A stretch of DNA of 58,384 bases from Bacillota bacterium. GTDB lineage: Bacteria > Bacillota > Clostridia > Oscillospirales > Ruminococcaceae. This document shows positions 17,660 to 25,163 of this stretch, in pieces; the first letter of the stretch is position 1; each line of letters begins with the position of its first letter. The notes under the pieces were generated by a model. The model was not told the origin of the DNA. It searched no databases and saw nothing but the letters and a program-made list of their open reading frames with translations. The stretch covers positions 1-58,384 of the forward strand of contig JAEWXO010000101.1 in the NCBI GenBank assembly GCA_023458875.1, given 5' to 3'. The position numbers and the translations under genes were made by a program.

Positions 17660-19045
17660 TTACTGACTTATAAGTTCACCCTCAACGGCCCAGTTCCTTG
17701 CGGATTTTATTTTAACATTTACAAAGCTTCCGATAAGTGATCTGTCACCGCTGAAATTTACTATTATGAATTCATTGCTTTTACCTGTAAGACTGCCTTC
17801 TCCGCTCTTGCCTTCTGATTCGGCAAGTACCGTAAGGGTTTTACCGATATATCCTTTATAATTTGCAGTCGAAATCTCTCTCTGAAGCTCAAGGAGTCTC
17901 TGCATTCTTTTCTGTTTTTCCTCGTATGTCACGCGGTCATCTGTCAGGGCAGCCTTTGTACCCGACCTTTTTGAATATATAAAGCTATATATATTATCAT
18001 ATTTCACTTTTCTTAAAATATCAAGTGTTTCCTCAAAATCACTTTCTGTTTCGTTGGGAAAACCTACAATAATATCTGTTGAAAATGAAAAATCGGAAAT
18101 TCTCTCTCTTGCATAATTTATAATTTCCATGTATTTTTCACGTGTATAACGTCTGTTCATTTTTTCAAGAATATCATTGCTTCCAGACTGCAGAGGCAGA
18201 TGCAGATGCTTTGCAACTTTTTCACAGTCACAGATTGTATCGATAAGCTCATGTCCTGCATCCTTTGGATGCGACGACATAAAGCGTATTATAAAATCAC
18301 CGTCTGTTTTATTTATCTGTCTTAAAAGCCATGGAAAACTTATGTTTCCTTCAAGATCATTTCCGTATGAGTTTACGTTCTGACCCAGAAGGAATATTTC
18401 CTTGTATCCTTTTTTGACAAGTTCCTTTATTTCATTTATGATAACATCCGGCTGACGGCTTCTTTCACGTCCTCTGACATACGGCACTATACAATATGTA
18501 CAGAAATTGTTGCATCCATACATAACCGGAACCGATGCCTTGAATGTACTGCTGCGGACCTGCTCTATCCCCTCTGTAACTTCTGAAGACTGTCCGGATA
18601 TTTCATATACATGCTTTCTTCCCTTATACACCTCGTATATAAGCTTCGGAAGCGTCAAAATGTCATTTGTCCCGAATACAATATCAACAAATCTGTAGGA
18701 TTTTTTTATTTTTTCAACAACAGCAGACTGCTCGGACATACATCCTGCTATGCATATTATCATGTTTTTATTTTTTTCTTTATAATGCTTTAAAAATCCT
18801 AAATTTCCGAACACATGTTCTTCTGCACCTTCGCGGACTGCACATGTATTGAATATCACAAGATCCGCTTCTTCAGGCATTTCCGTAAACCCGAATCCCA
18901 GCTTCAGAAGCTGTCCCTTCATCTTTTCTCCGTCTGTAACATTCAGCTGACATCCGTAATTGTGGACATGTGCCAGCGGCGGTGTATCCCTTTTTTCATT
19001 TAGTTGTTTTACTTTTTGTATATAATTCTGAGCAATGTCAGCCAA
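17660..19045 (-). CDS. miaB: tRNA-2-methylthio-N6-dimethylallyladenosine synthase MiaB
   Basis: 461-aa radical-SAM methylthiotransferase acting on i6A37 of tRNA. The N-terminal UPF0004 domain has three cluster Cys (NYGCQLN, FNTCAVREG, IAGCMSEQ); the radical SAM motif is CTYCIVPYVRGRE with CxxxCxxC including NNFC; a TRAM domain ends the protein. TTG at 19045 is chosen: GGGAGGA lies 6 nt upstream, while the in-frame ATG at 19075 has no SD. It is the first gene of the miaB-ymcA-mutS-mutL-miaA run, so both successive A37-modifying enzymes are in one transcription unit. Confidence 0.95.
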   Translation of the reverse strand: MADIAQNYIQKVKQLNEKRDTPPLAHVHNYGCQLNVTDGEKMKGQLLKLGFGFTEMPEEADLVIFNTCAVREGAEEHVFGNLGFLKHYKEKNKNMIICIAGCMSEQSAVVEKIKKSYRFVDIVFGTNDILTLPKLIYEVYKGRKHVYEISGQSSEVTEGIEQVRSSTFKASVPVMYGCNNFCTYCIVPYVRGRERSRQPDVIINEIKELVKKGYKEIFLLGQNVNSYGNDLEGNISFPWLLRQINKTDGDFIIRFMSSHPKDAGHELIDTICDCEKVAKHLHLPLQSGSNDILEKMNRRYTREKYMEIINYARERISDFSFSTDIIVGFPNETESDFEETLDILRKVKYDNIYSFIYSKRSGTKAALTDDRVTYEEKQKRMQRLLELQREISTANYKGYIGKTLTVLAESEGKSGEGSLTGKSNEFIIVNFSGDRSLIGSFVNVKIKSARNWAVEGELISQ

Positions 19046-19086
19046 AAGAATTCCTCCCGCATAATTTAAATACATTATTAATCATA

Positions 19087-19115
19087 ATTATACCACAAGG
19101 CAATTAATTTTACAA
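19087..19115 (-). promoter_or_regulatory. Extended -10 sigma-A promoter of the miaB run
   Basis: Minus strand TTGTAA (19110-19115), 17-nt spacer, TGG-TATAAT (-10 at 19087-19092). The start site near 19080 gives a ~35-nt leader. It lies between the upstream gene's terminator and miaB. Confidence 0.75.
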
Positions 19116-19130
19116 GTGAAAATTTTTATT

Positions 19131-19163
19131 AAAAATCCCCTGCGGTTAAGTAAACCGCAGGGG
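19131..19163 (-). terminator. Rho-independent terminator after the membrane glycosyltransferase
   Basis: Perfect 11-bp stem CCCCTGCGGTT/AACCGCAGGGG (19137-19147 and 19153-19163) with a 5-nt loop, followed on the minus strand by ATTTTTAATAAAAATTTT. It insulates the miaB run from the upstream gene. Confidence 0.88.
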
Positions 19164-19204
19164 ACGACTGCTATTGAAGCAATGTTATGAAAATACATAA
19201 AAAT

Positions 19205-20437
19205 TTACGCTGCGGATTCAGGACAATTATTATTCGGTGTCTTTATAAATAATTTAAATGATAAAAGAATAAAAACCGTAATATTTATAACGGCAAGATA
19301 GTCAAGCTTTATAATTTCTATACTGAATAAATATGGTGTGAAGCTCAACAGACAAACGAGGTTTATAATAACTGTTATCCACCAGTCTTTTTTATAAAAT
19401 GTCGACCATAATATTGAGAAAACACAAGTCATAAACGCATAGCGTTCATGCATTGATGGAAGAAAGCATATACAAGACTGCGTTACCCAAACGCTGAGAA
19501 GCAGAAGATCAGATTTTACAAACTGTTTTCTTTTTGTAATAAAAAGAAATGCGCCCGTTCCCAGAATTCCCATGGTTAATATTATTCCTGCATTCCTGAA
19601 CATGCTGTAATCACCTTTGAGAAAATAATATATATTTGGACAATTCATTGTAAGCTGCTTATAAATATCTGTCTGGGCGGCATATATGGATAATGTATCT
19701 TTTAACCCACGTCCCGCTATAAGTGCAGGCACAATACTTATACCATACACTGCAGGTATCCACAGAAAATGTTTTATTTTCATCTTTTCTGACATAAAAT
19801 AAACAATAAAAATCACAGGCAAAAACATTACAGCCTGAAGTTTGAATGCAAAAGCAATTCCGAAAAATATCATTGCAGGAGTAAATTTCTCTTTTAGCAT
19901 GTAATATATACTAAACATTATCATAGATACGTAAATAAAATCACATTGAGCCCAGTATGCAGAATCAATAAACACCACAGGATTAAAAAGTATTACCGAA
20001 TATAAAAGCATATTTGACGTTGTGAAAAATCGGGTATTTCTTAAGTGTGATATTATCTTAACTGCTATAAATGCACCTGCAAAATCAAATATTACTGAGA
20101 ATATTTTTATTTCTATAAGATCATTAAAGGGGGTTTTTGATATGAGAGTCAGAAAAAACATATATGGAACATTGTACTCACCTATATTTTCGCCGAGTCC
20201 TGAAAAGCCCTCAAATTGTGAAAGCTGCTCTATCCATATGCTCATAAAGTACAAATAATCTCCGCTCTTATGTGTAAAAAATATACACCTGAGTATAAAT
20301 GCCATTAAAGTTATAAAAACAAAAAACAGCAGAACAATATTACTGTTTATAAATTCTGTAATTTTCGTTTCGGGATTTTCTTTTCGTTGTTCAGTCCTGG
20401 TCTGTATGTTTTTTTGCTCTTTCTTTATTCTCTGCAT
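19205..20437 (-). CDS. GT-C type membrane glycosyltransferase-like protein
   Basis: 410-aa polytopic membrane protein with roughly ten hydrophobic segments after a charged cytoplasmic N terminus (residues 1-30). It carries the acidic loop HKSGDYLYFMSIWIEQL after the first TM, FNPVVFIDSAYWAQCDFIYV and the late LPSMHERYAF motif, which recur in polyprenyl-phosphate-sugar-dependent GT-C glycosyltransferases (DUF2029/GT87-like). It probably adds a sugar to a cell-envelope polymer on the outer membrane face. SD AGGAGA precedes ATG. It is monocistronic between terminators. Donor and acceptor are unknown. Confidence 0.7.
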   Translation of the reverse strand: MQRIKKEQKNIQTRTEQRKENPETKITEFINSNIVLLFFVFITLMAFILRCIFFTHKSGDYLYFMSIWIEQLSQFEGFSGLGENIGEYNVPYMFFLTLISKTPFNDLIEIKIFSVIFDFAGAFIAVKIISHLRNTRFFTTSNMLLYSVILFNPVVFIDSAYWAQCDFIYVSMIMFSIYYMLKEKFTPAMIFFGIAFAFKLQAVMFLPVIFIVYFMSEKMKIKHFLWIPAVYGISIVPALIAGRGLKDTLSIYAAQTDIYKQLTMNCPNIYYFLKGDYSMFRNAGIILTMGILGTGAFLFITKRKQFVKSDLLLLSVWVTQSCICFLPSMHERYAFMTCVFSILWSTFYKKDWWITVIINLVCLLSFTPYLFSIEIIKLDYLAVINITVFILLSFKLFIKTPNNNCPESAA

Positions 20438-20635
20438 CGTTGCTTCTCCTGTACTTTTTTATATTTTTATGCTGCAAATTTATACATATCAGCGGTTGAA
20501 TTCTGCCCCTGATTATTTTAATGATATATTAAATATTTATTAAGTTCATATTTTTAATACTTTTTATGAGACAGAAATGCTACATAACATTCTAAAGAAA
20601 CAATATCCACAATATCATGATATTTTATGCAGAAG

Positions 20636-20669
20636 TTACAAAAGAGGCACCTCAATTTGGAAGTGCCCC
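20636..20669 (-). terminator. Terminator after hsp20
   Basis: Arms GAGGCACCT (20644-20652) and AAGTGCCCC (20661-20669) pair with G-U wobbles; on the minus strand the stem is followed by TTTTGT. A T5 run on the other side means it can also stop plus-strand transcripts. Confidence 0.7.
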
Positions 20670-20709
20670 TTTTTAAAATCTTTATAAATTAAAAACACGG
20701 AGTAAAGAA

Positions 20710-21150
20710 TTATTTTATTTCAAGCTTCTTAGTCAGTGGCTTATCTTCCTTTTTCGGAAGCTCAAGTTTAAGAATTCCGTCTGAATAAGCTGCCTCTATT
20801 GCATCACTGTCTACGCCTGCAATGCCAAAGCTCCTCTGGAAAGAACCAACGGACCTTTCACGGCAGATATATGTTCCGTTTTCATCCTTTTCCTCTTTTA
20901 CAGATTCGCGCTTTGCTGAAATAGTAAGATAATCCTTTGAAATATCAATGTTTATATCTTCTTTATTAAATCCCGGAAGTTCTGCTTCGAGAATATATTT
21001 GTCACCCTTATCCTGAATATCTGTACGGAATTCATTTTTCATTGTCATATTGTTCCTGAAAAAGCTTCTGTCAAAGAGATCCTTTTCAAATTCATTGAAT
21101 ACGCTGAAAAGATCGTAGCCTTTTCTCTCAAATGGTGTAAGTCCAAACAT
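20710..21150 (-). CDS. Small heat shock protein Hsp20
   Basis: 146-aa alpha-crystallin-type chaperone that holds unfolding proteins. The crystallin domain covers about residues 37-132: DKGDKYILEAELPGFNKEDI, DYLTISAKRE, then the conserved GSFQRSF and DGILKLELPK, with a C-terminal KLEIK in place of the classic IXI motif. ATG 21150 with perfect SD AGGAGGT is chosen; an upstream TTG (21198) in frame has no SD. The 200-nt leader begins next to a CIRCE operator, so HrcA repression is expected. No groE, dnaK or hrcA is in the window. Confidence 0.93.
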   Translation of the reverse strand: MFGLTPFERKGYDLFSVFNEFEKDLFDRSFFRNNMTMKNEFRTDIQDKGDKYILEAELPGFNKEDINIDISKDYLTISAKRESVKEEKDENGTYICRERSVGSFQRSFGIAGVDSDAIEAAYSDGILKLELPKKEDKPLTKKLEIK

Positions 21151-21232
21151 AAAAATTACCTCCTGAAAATTAATAATATTAAATTTTAAGTTTTCCAAAT
21201 AAATTTTATGAATGTAACTGACAACTGCCAGT

Positions 21233-21266
21233 TTATTTTAAAATATTCATTGGAAACACCCTCCTT
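21233..21266 (-). other. SD-led five-codon mini-ORF in the hsp20 leader
   Basis: On the minus strand AAGGAGGG (21259-21266) lies 8 nt before ATG AAT ATT TTA AAA TAA (21250-21233), encoding MNILK. It is placed between CIRCE and the hsp20 SD. Whether it is translated is unknown; it could be a small upstream ORF or simply a ribosome standby site. Confidence 0.35.
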
Positions 21267-21353
21267 ACTACTTTTATTATTTCTTTTCTTTGATTATATA
21301 TTAATGTCTTTATATGACCGGATTATTAACATCTTGTGATAAATTAATGAAAA

Positions 21354-21380
21354 TTAGCACTCTCGATGCGAGAGTGCTAA
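21354..21380. promoter_or_regulatory. CIRCE operator (HrcA binding site)
   Basis: Exact consensus TTAGCACTC-N9-GAGTGCTAA, arms 21354-21362 and 21372-21380. It starts 10 nt after the beta-glucosidase stop and lies 204 nt before the hsp20 start. The N9 (TCGATGCGA) extends the dyad. By known CIRCE function it is the HrcA operator for hsp20; it may also form a 3'-end hairpin for the upstream mRNA. Confidence 0.97.
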
Positions 21381-21390
21381 TTGGAAGCTT

Positions 21391-22737
21391 TTATAAATTT
21401 TCTCCGTTAGCTTCTATAATGCTCCTGTAATAATATGCTGAATCCTTTATGATTCTTTTCTGGGTGATATAATCTATATATACAAGTCCGAATCTCTTTT
21501 CATATCCGCTGTGCCATTCAAAGTTATCCGTAAAGGACCAATGCAGATATCCTAAAATATCTATACCGTCATCAGCTGCACGCTTAAGCTCCTTAAGATA
21601 TCTTGCAATAAAATCTGCTCTCTGCGGATCGTGTACCTTCCCGTCAATATGAACCCAGTCCATGTTTGCAATTCCGTTTTCAGTAATCATAACAGGCAGA
21701 CCGTATCTTTCGTATAAAAATTTTGACGACCAGTAAAATGTCTCCGGTGTAACAGACCATTCCATCATGGTTTTCGGACTTCCGGTATATGAGCCCTCTC
21801 TGTATCCCTGAACCTTGCATATTTTTCTGCCTTCATATATATTTGTTCCGTAAAAATCTACAGGCTCTGATATTATCTCCATATCGCCCTCTTTTATATC
21901 AGGCATATTTTTTCCGAGAAGCTCATATGACTCATCAGGATATCTGCCGAATACTATAGGGTCTGCCCACCACGGCGCACTGAGAATAAAATTTACCTCA
22001 TCCATATCAAAGCTTCTTTTTCTGGCAGCCTCAATTTCTTTTTCTGAATTATCAAAAGGCGTACAACATGCGGTGGCAAATGCAAATCCTATCAATGGCT
22101 TTAAAACAGCGTTTTCTCGTATTACTTTTACTGCTTTTCCGTGTGCAAGCAAAACATTATGTGACATTCTGGCTATATCATAAACAGGAATTTTCAAAAA
22201 CGGTGCATGGATACCCATTGCGTAACCAAGCCCTATAAACATCTGAGGCTCATTCATTGTCATCCATAATGATACCCTGTCTGAAAGTGCGTCAACCACG
22301 ACCTTTGTATATTCAGCAAACCATTCTGATGACTGAGGATTTAACCAGCCGCCTTTACTATGAAGTGCATATGGATAATCCCAGTGAAACAGTGTCACAA
22401 TCGGCGTAATTCCGTTTCTGATAAGCTCATCGACAAGCTCAGAATAAAATTTTAATCCCTTTTCATTTATTTTTCCTGTTCCGTCAGGCAATATCCTTGC
22501 CCAGCTGACAGAAAATCTGTAGCACTTAATACCAATCTCTTTCATAAGTGCGATATCTTCCTTGTATCGGTGATAATGATCGCATGCAACATTTCCTGTT
22601 TCATTATTTGCAACAAAATCGCCATGGTTTGAATACACATCCCATATATTCAAGCCTTTTCCGTCTTCAAGATATGCACCTTCCACCTGATACGAGGCAG
22701 AAGCTGCCCCCCACATAAAATCTTTTCTGAATGACAT
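21391..22737 (-). CDS. GH1 beta-glucosidase (or 6-phospho-beta-glucosidase)
   Basis: 448-aa family 1 glycoside hydrolase, a (beta/alpha)8 barrel. N-terminal signature FMWGAASASYQVEGA, acid/base Glu in MTMNEPQ, nucleophile Glu in VMITENGIANMDW, and the substrate-binding DNFEWHSGYEKRFGL near the end. The last motif (EW-x-x-GY-x-x-RFG) is closer to plain beta-glucosidases than to phospho-glucosidases. No signal peptide, so it works in the cytoplasm on imported cellobiose-type oligosaccharides. ATG 22737 is used; the GTG at 22749 is part of the SD AAGGTGGGG. The upstream region carries tandem operator-like repeats. It is followed at once by CIRCE. Confidence 0.95.
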   Translation of the reverse strand: MSFRKDFMWGAASASYQVEGAYLEDGKGLNIWDVYSNHGDFVANNETGNVACDHYHRYKEDIALMKEIGIKCYRFSVSWARILPDGTGKINEKGLKFYSELVDELIRNGITPIVTLFHWDYPYALHSKGGWLNPQSSEWFAEYTKVVVDALSDRVSLWMTMNEPQMFIGLGYAMGIHAPFLKIPVYDIARMSHNVLLAHGKAVKVIRENAVLKPLIGFAFATACCTPFDNSEKEIEAARKRSFDMDEVNFILSAPWWADPIVFGRYPDESYELLGKNMPDIKEGDMEIISEPVDFYGTNIYEGRKICKVQGYREGSYTGSPKTMMEWSVTPETFYWSSKFLYERYGLPVMITENGIANMDWVHIDGKVHDPQRADFIARYLKELKRAADDGIDILGYLHWSFTDNFEWHSGYEKRFGLVYIDYITQKRIIKDSAYYYRSIIEANGENL

Positions 22738-22852
22738 TTTTATCCCCACCTTTTTGTTTTATTATCAAAAAATAAAATTTTACTATTAATATCTTTTTAT
22801 TTTTAGTGAAAACTACTGTTTTTAATATAATATCATATATATTTTTTTATAA

Positions 22853-22911
22853 ATACCAAATATTCATTTTTTATATCAGATATTCATTTTTATTTCATAT
22901 ATAATGAATAT
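22853..22911. repeat. Operator-like direct and inverted repeats upstream of the beta-glucosidase
   Basis: Two 19-bp near-identical copies, ATACCAAATATTCATTTTT (22853-22871) and ATATCAGATATTCATTTTT (22873-22891), differ at two positions and repeat with a 20-bp period; an inverted core AATGAATAT follows at 22903-22911. They lie between the divergent beta-glucosidase and dnaD starts, 116-174 nt upstream of the former. Two-helical-turn direct repeats resemble AraC-type activator sites (inference). Confidence 0.6.
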
Positions 22912-22925
22912 AAAATAATCCTCTC

Positions 22926-22954
22926 TTGTTTTTCTTTTAAAAATATGATATTCT
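22926..22954 (+). promoter_or_regulatory. Probable promoter of dnaD-dnaI
   Basis: TTGTTT (22926-22931), 17-nt spacer, TGA-TATTCT (22949-22954), an extended -10. The start site near 22961 leaves the SD GGGAGG at 22970 in the leader. The TATAAT at 22960-22965 would be too close to the SD. Confidence 0.5.
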
Positions 22955-22987
22955 TAAACTATAATATTCGGGAGGATGATAAAACTT

Positions 22988-24040
22988 ATGGAATATTTTA
23001 TCAGTACAGGCTGCTGGGGAGAATTATTTGCTGTCCCTGATGCAGTTGTTGACAAATATATAAAGCTTGCCTCCGGAAGTGCAATAAAAGTTCTTCTTTA
23101 TATCCTGAGAAACAGTAATAAACCGGTAAGCAAATCAGAAATTTCAGCTGCGCTGAACATAAGTGACGATGATGTAAACGACGCATTTACTTTCTGGAAA
23201 GAAGTAAAAATATTAAATCAGTCAGCATCCGCTGCTCCTTCTCCAGAGACTGCTTCTGAAAAAAAATCAGCGGCAAAGGTTCAGGAAAAAACACAGAACA
23301 CAGTATCAGAAAGGACAAAGTCCCCGGATACACCTGAAACACAAAGCTATATACAGCGTTCAAGTTCAAATTTTCATATAACGCCTTCTGAATTGACAGC
23401 CAAAAAGGAATCCTCAAAGGAAATACAGAATATGTTCGATATTGCTCAGCAGACGCTCGGAAATATGATAAATCATACAATACTGAAATCTCTTTTATGG
23501 CAGCACGAATATCTAGGTCTTAACATTGATGTTATACTGACACTGCTGCAGTACTGTTCATCCATAGGAAAGGCAAGTGCCGCATACATAGAGACGATAG
23601 CCATAAACTGGAGTACAAATAATATTAATACATTTACAAAGGCACAGAATGAAGTGCAGCGAATGACAGAGCTTCAGAACTTTGCACATAAGGTTTCCTC
23701 TGCATTCGGTCTTAAGCGTGCACCAACACCGAATCAGCAGAAATTCATCGACGAATGGAGTAAAAAGGGATTCAGCACTGATCTTATATCATGTGCCTGT
23801 GAAAGAACAATAGATCTTAACAAGGCCCTTACAATGAACTATGTAAATGCTATTCTTGTAAACTGGTCAAAGGAAGGTATAACGACAAGAGAAGCGGCAG
23901 AGGCAACATTCGGAAAAGGAAGCTACTACAACTCCTCCTCCGGAAAAACCGAACAGTCATACAATATATCCGAATTTGACAAGCTCGCAGTAACATTCAG
24001 CGGAAATATCATCGATGAAAATACTGATAAAAAATATTAA
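22988..24040 (+). CDS. DnaD-domain replication initiation protein
   Basis: About 350 aa. The N-terminal winged-helix DnaD/DnaB-like domain covers residues 1-75 (VDKYIKLASGSAIKVLLYIL). A Ser/Pro/Thr-rich linker spans about residues 80-135, followed by two copies of the DnaB_2/DnaD C-terminal domain (about 140-210 ending YIETIAINWSTNNINTFTKA; about 235-300 ending YVNAILVNWSKEGITT), each with the Y-x-x-x-I-x-x-W signature. Such proteins remodel DNA and help load the replicative helicase. ATG 22988 is used; the ATG at 22976 directly touches the SD. The helicase loader gene follows after 24 nt, which fits a joint role in initiation or restart. Confidence 0.88.
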   Translation: MEYFISTGCWGELFAVPDAVVDKYIKLASGSAIKVLLYILRNSNKPVSKSEISAALNISDDDVNDAFTFWKEVKILNQSASAAPSPETASEKKSAAKVQEKTQNTVSERTKSPDTPETQSYIQRSSSNFHITPSELTAKKESSKEIQNMFDIAQQTLGNMINHTILKSLLWQHEYLGLNIDVILTLLQYCSSIGKASAAYIETIAINWSTNNINTFTKAQNEVQRMTELQNFAHKVSSAFGLKRAPTPNQQKFIDEWSKKGFSTDLISCACERTIDLNKALTMNYVNAILVNWSKEGITTREAAEATFGKGSYYNSSSGKTEQSYNISEFDKLAVTFSGNIIDENTDKKY

Positions 24041-24064
24041 AACAGAAAAGGATAAATATTATCT

Positions 24065-25081
24065 ATGAACTCCGATATATACAGCAAGGCTATTGATATC
24101 ATAAATAACCGCAGGCTGGCTGCAAAATCAGAAAACGAAAAGCATTTTGCTGAAATAGAATCAAGAATCCCTGAAATACGTGAAATAAATCATATTCTTG
24201 CCCAGACAAGCGTAAATCTTATCAAAGCAATCAGCAGCGGATCAATGGTAAATGAAAAAATAAAAACTCTTGAAAAGCAAAACCGTCAGGCACAGGAAAT
24301 GATAAAGACAATGATCGTTCAGAACGGTTATCCGCATGATTACCTTGATATTAAGTACACCTGTTCAAAATGTGCGGATACGGGATTTTCTGAGGGAAAA
24401 CGCTGCGCATGTCTTGACGAGCTTATAGGAAGGCTTTCTGTACAGCAGCTTAACTCACATTCTCAGGTAAAGCTATGCAGCTTTGATACCTTTGATCTTT
24501 CATATTATAAGGGTGTTCAGACAAGCGAAGACAACGACTGCTATAAAACAATGTCAAATAATTTTGACTACTGCAAACGGTATGCCGATTCGTTTTCAAC
24601 CTCCTCAAAAAATATTTTTATAGCCGGAAAAACAGGACTCGGGAAAACCCACCTCTCTCTTGCAATAGCTGAAAGGCTCCTGACAAAAGGCTGGAACGTC
24701 CTCTATGATTCAACAGTAAATTATCTTTTAAAGATAGAAAAGGAGCATTTCGGGCGCAGTGACGGCAGCTGTGATACACTGCAGATTCTTTTAAATGCCG
24801 ATCTTCTTATTCTCGATGACCTTGGCTCAGAATACGAAACAAGCTTTTACACATCAACCATATATAATATAATAAACTCACGTCTGAACAAAGGATTCCC
24901 GACAATCATAAGCACAAATCTCAGTCCTGCGGAGCTTGAAAAAAAATATGATGCACGTATTGTTTCAAGGTTATTTGCGATGTACGAATATCTTAAATTT
25001 ACCGGAAAAGATGTCCGCACTATAAAAGCTGCAAAGGCTTCAAAAGAGACTATAAACTACTACAAGGCAAATTCATTGTAA
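24065..25081 (+). CDS. DnaI/DnaC-like helicase loader ATPase
   Basis: 338-aa AAA+ protein. Residues about 95-125 hold a Cys cluster CSKCADTGFSEGKRCACLDE, likely zinc-binding, as at the N-terminal domain of DnaI. Walker A is IAGKTGLGKTHLSLAIAERL, Walker B LLILDDLGSEYE, sensor region PTIISTNLSPAELEKKYDAR with the Arg finger in RIVSRL. It loads the DnaB-type helicase on DNA, with the DnaD-domain protein before it. IstB-type transposition ATPases look similar, but the DnaD neighbour and the N-terminal Cys motif favour the loader. The last five codons form half of the transcription terminator. Confidence 0.9.
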   Translation: MNSDIYSKAIDIINNRRLAAKSENEKHFAEIESRIPEIREINHILAQTSVNLIKAISSGSMVNEKIKTLEKQNRQAQEMIKTMIVQNGYPHDYLDIKYTCSKCADTGFSEGKRCACLDELIGRLSVQQLNSHSQVKLCSFDTFDLSYYKGVQTSEDNDCYKTMSNNFDYCKRYADSFSTSSKNIFIAGKTGLGKTHLSLAIAERLLTKGWNVLYDSTVNYLLKIEKEHFGRSDGSCDTLQILLNADLLILDDLGSEYETSFYTSTIYNIINSRLNKGFPTIISTNLSPAELEKKYDARIVSRLFAMYEYLKFTGKDVRTIKAAKASKETINYYKANSL

Positions 25082-25103
25082 CAATGAATTTGCCTTGTTT
25101 TTT
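25063..25103 (+). terminator. Terminator built into the 3' end of the helicase loader gene
   Basis: A perfect 16-bp stem CAAGGCAAATTCATTG/CAATGAATTTGCCTTG (25063-25078 and 25082-25097) with a triloop that is exactly the TAA stop codon, followed by six T. The left arm codes for the last residues (KANSL). Confidence 0.92.
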
Positions 25104-25163
25104 AAGCTTTGCTTTTAAAAAGGGTCAATCTGAGATTCTTGCATAAGTCCTTAATAATAATCA

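Noticed and set aside
24065..25081. IstB transposition helper ATPase of an IS21 element
   Set aside because: No IstA transposase or terminal repeats nearby; the DnaD-domain neighbour and N-terminal Cys motif fit a helicase loader.
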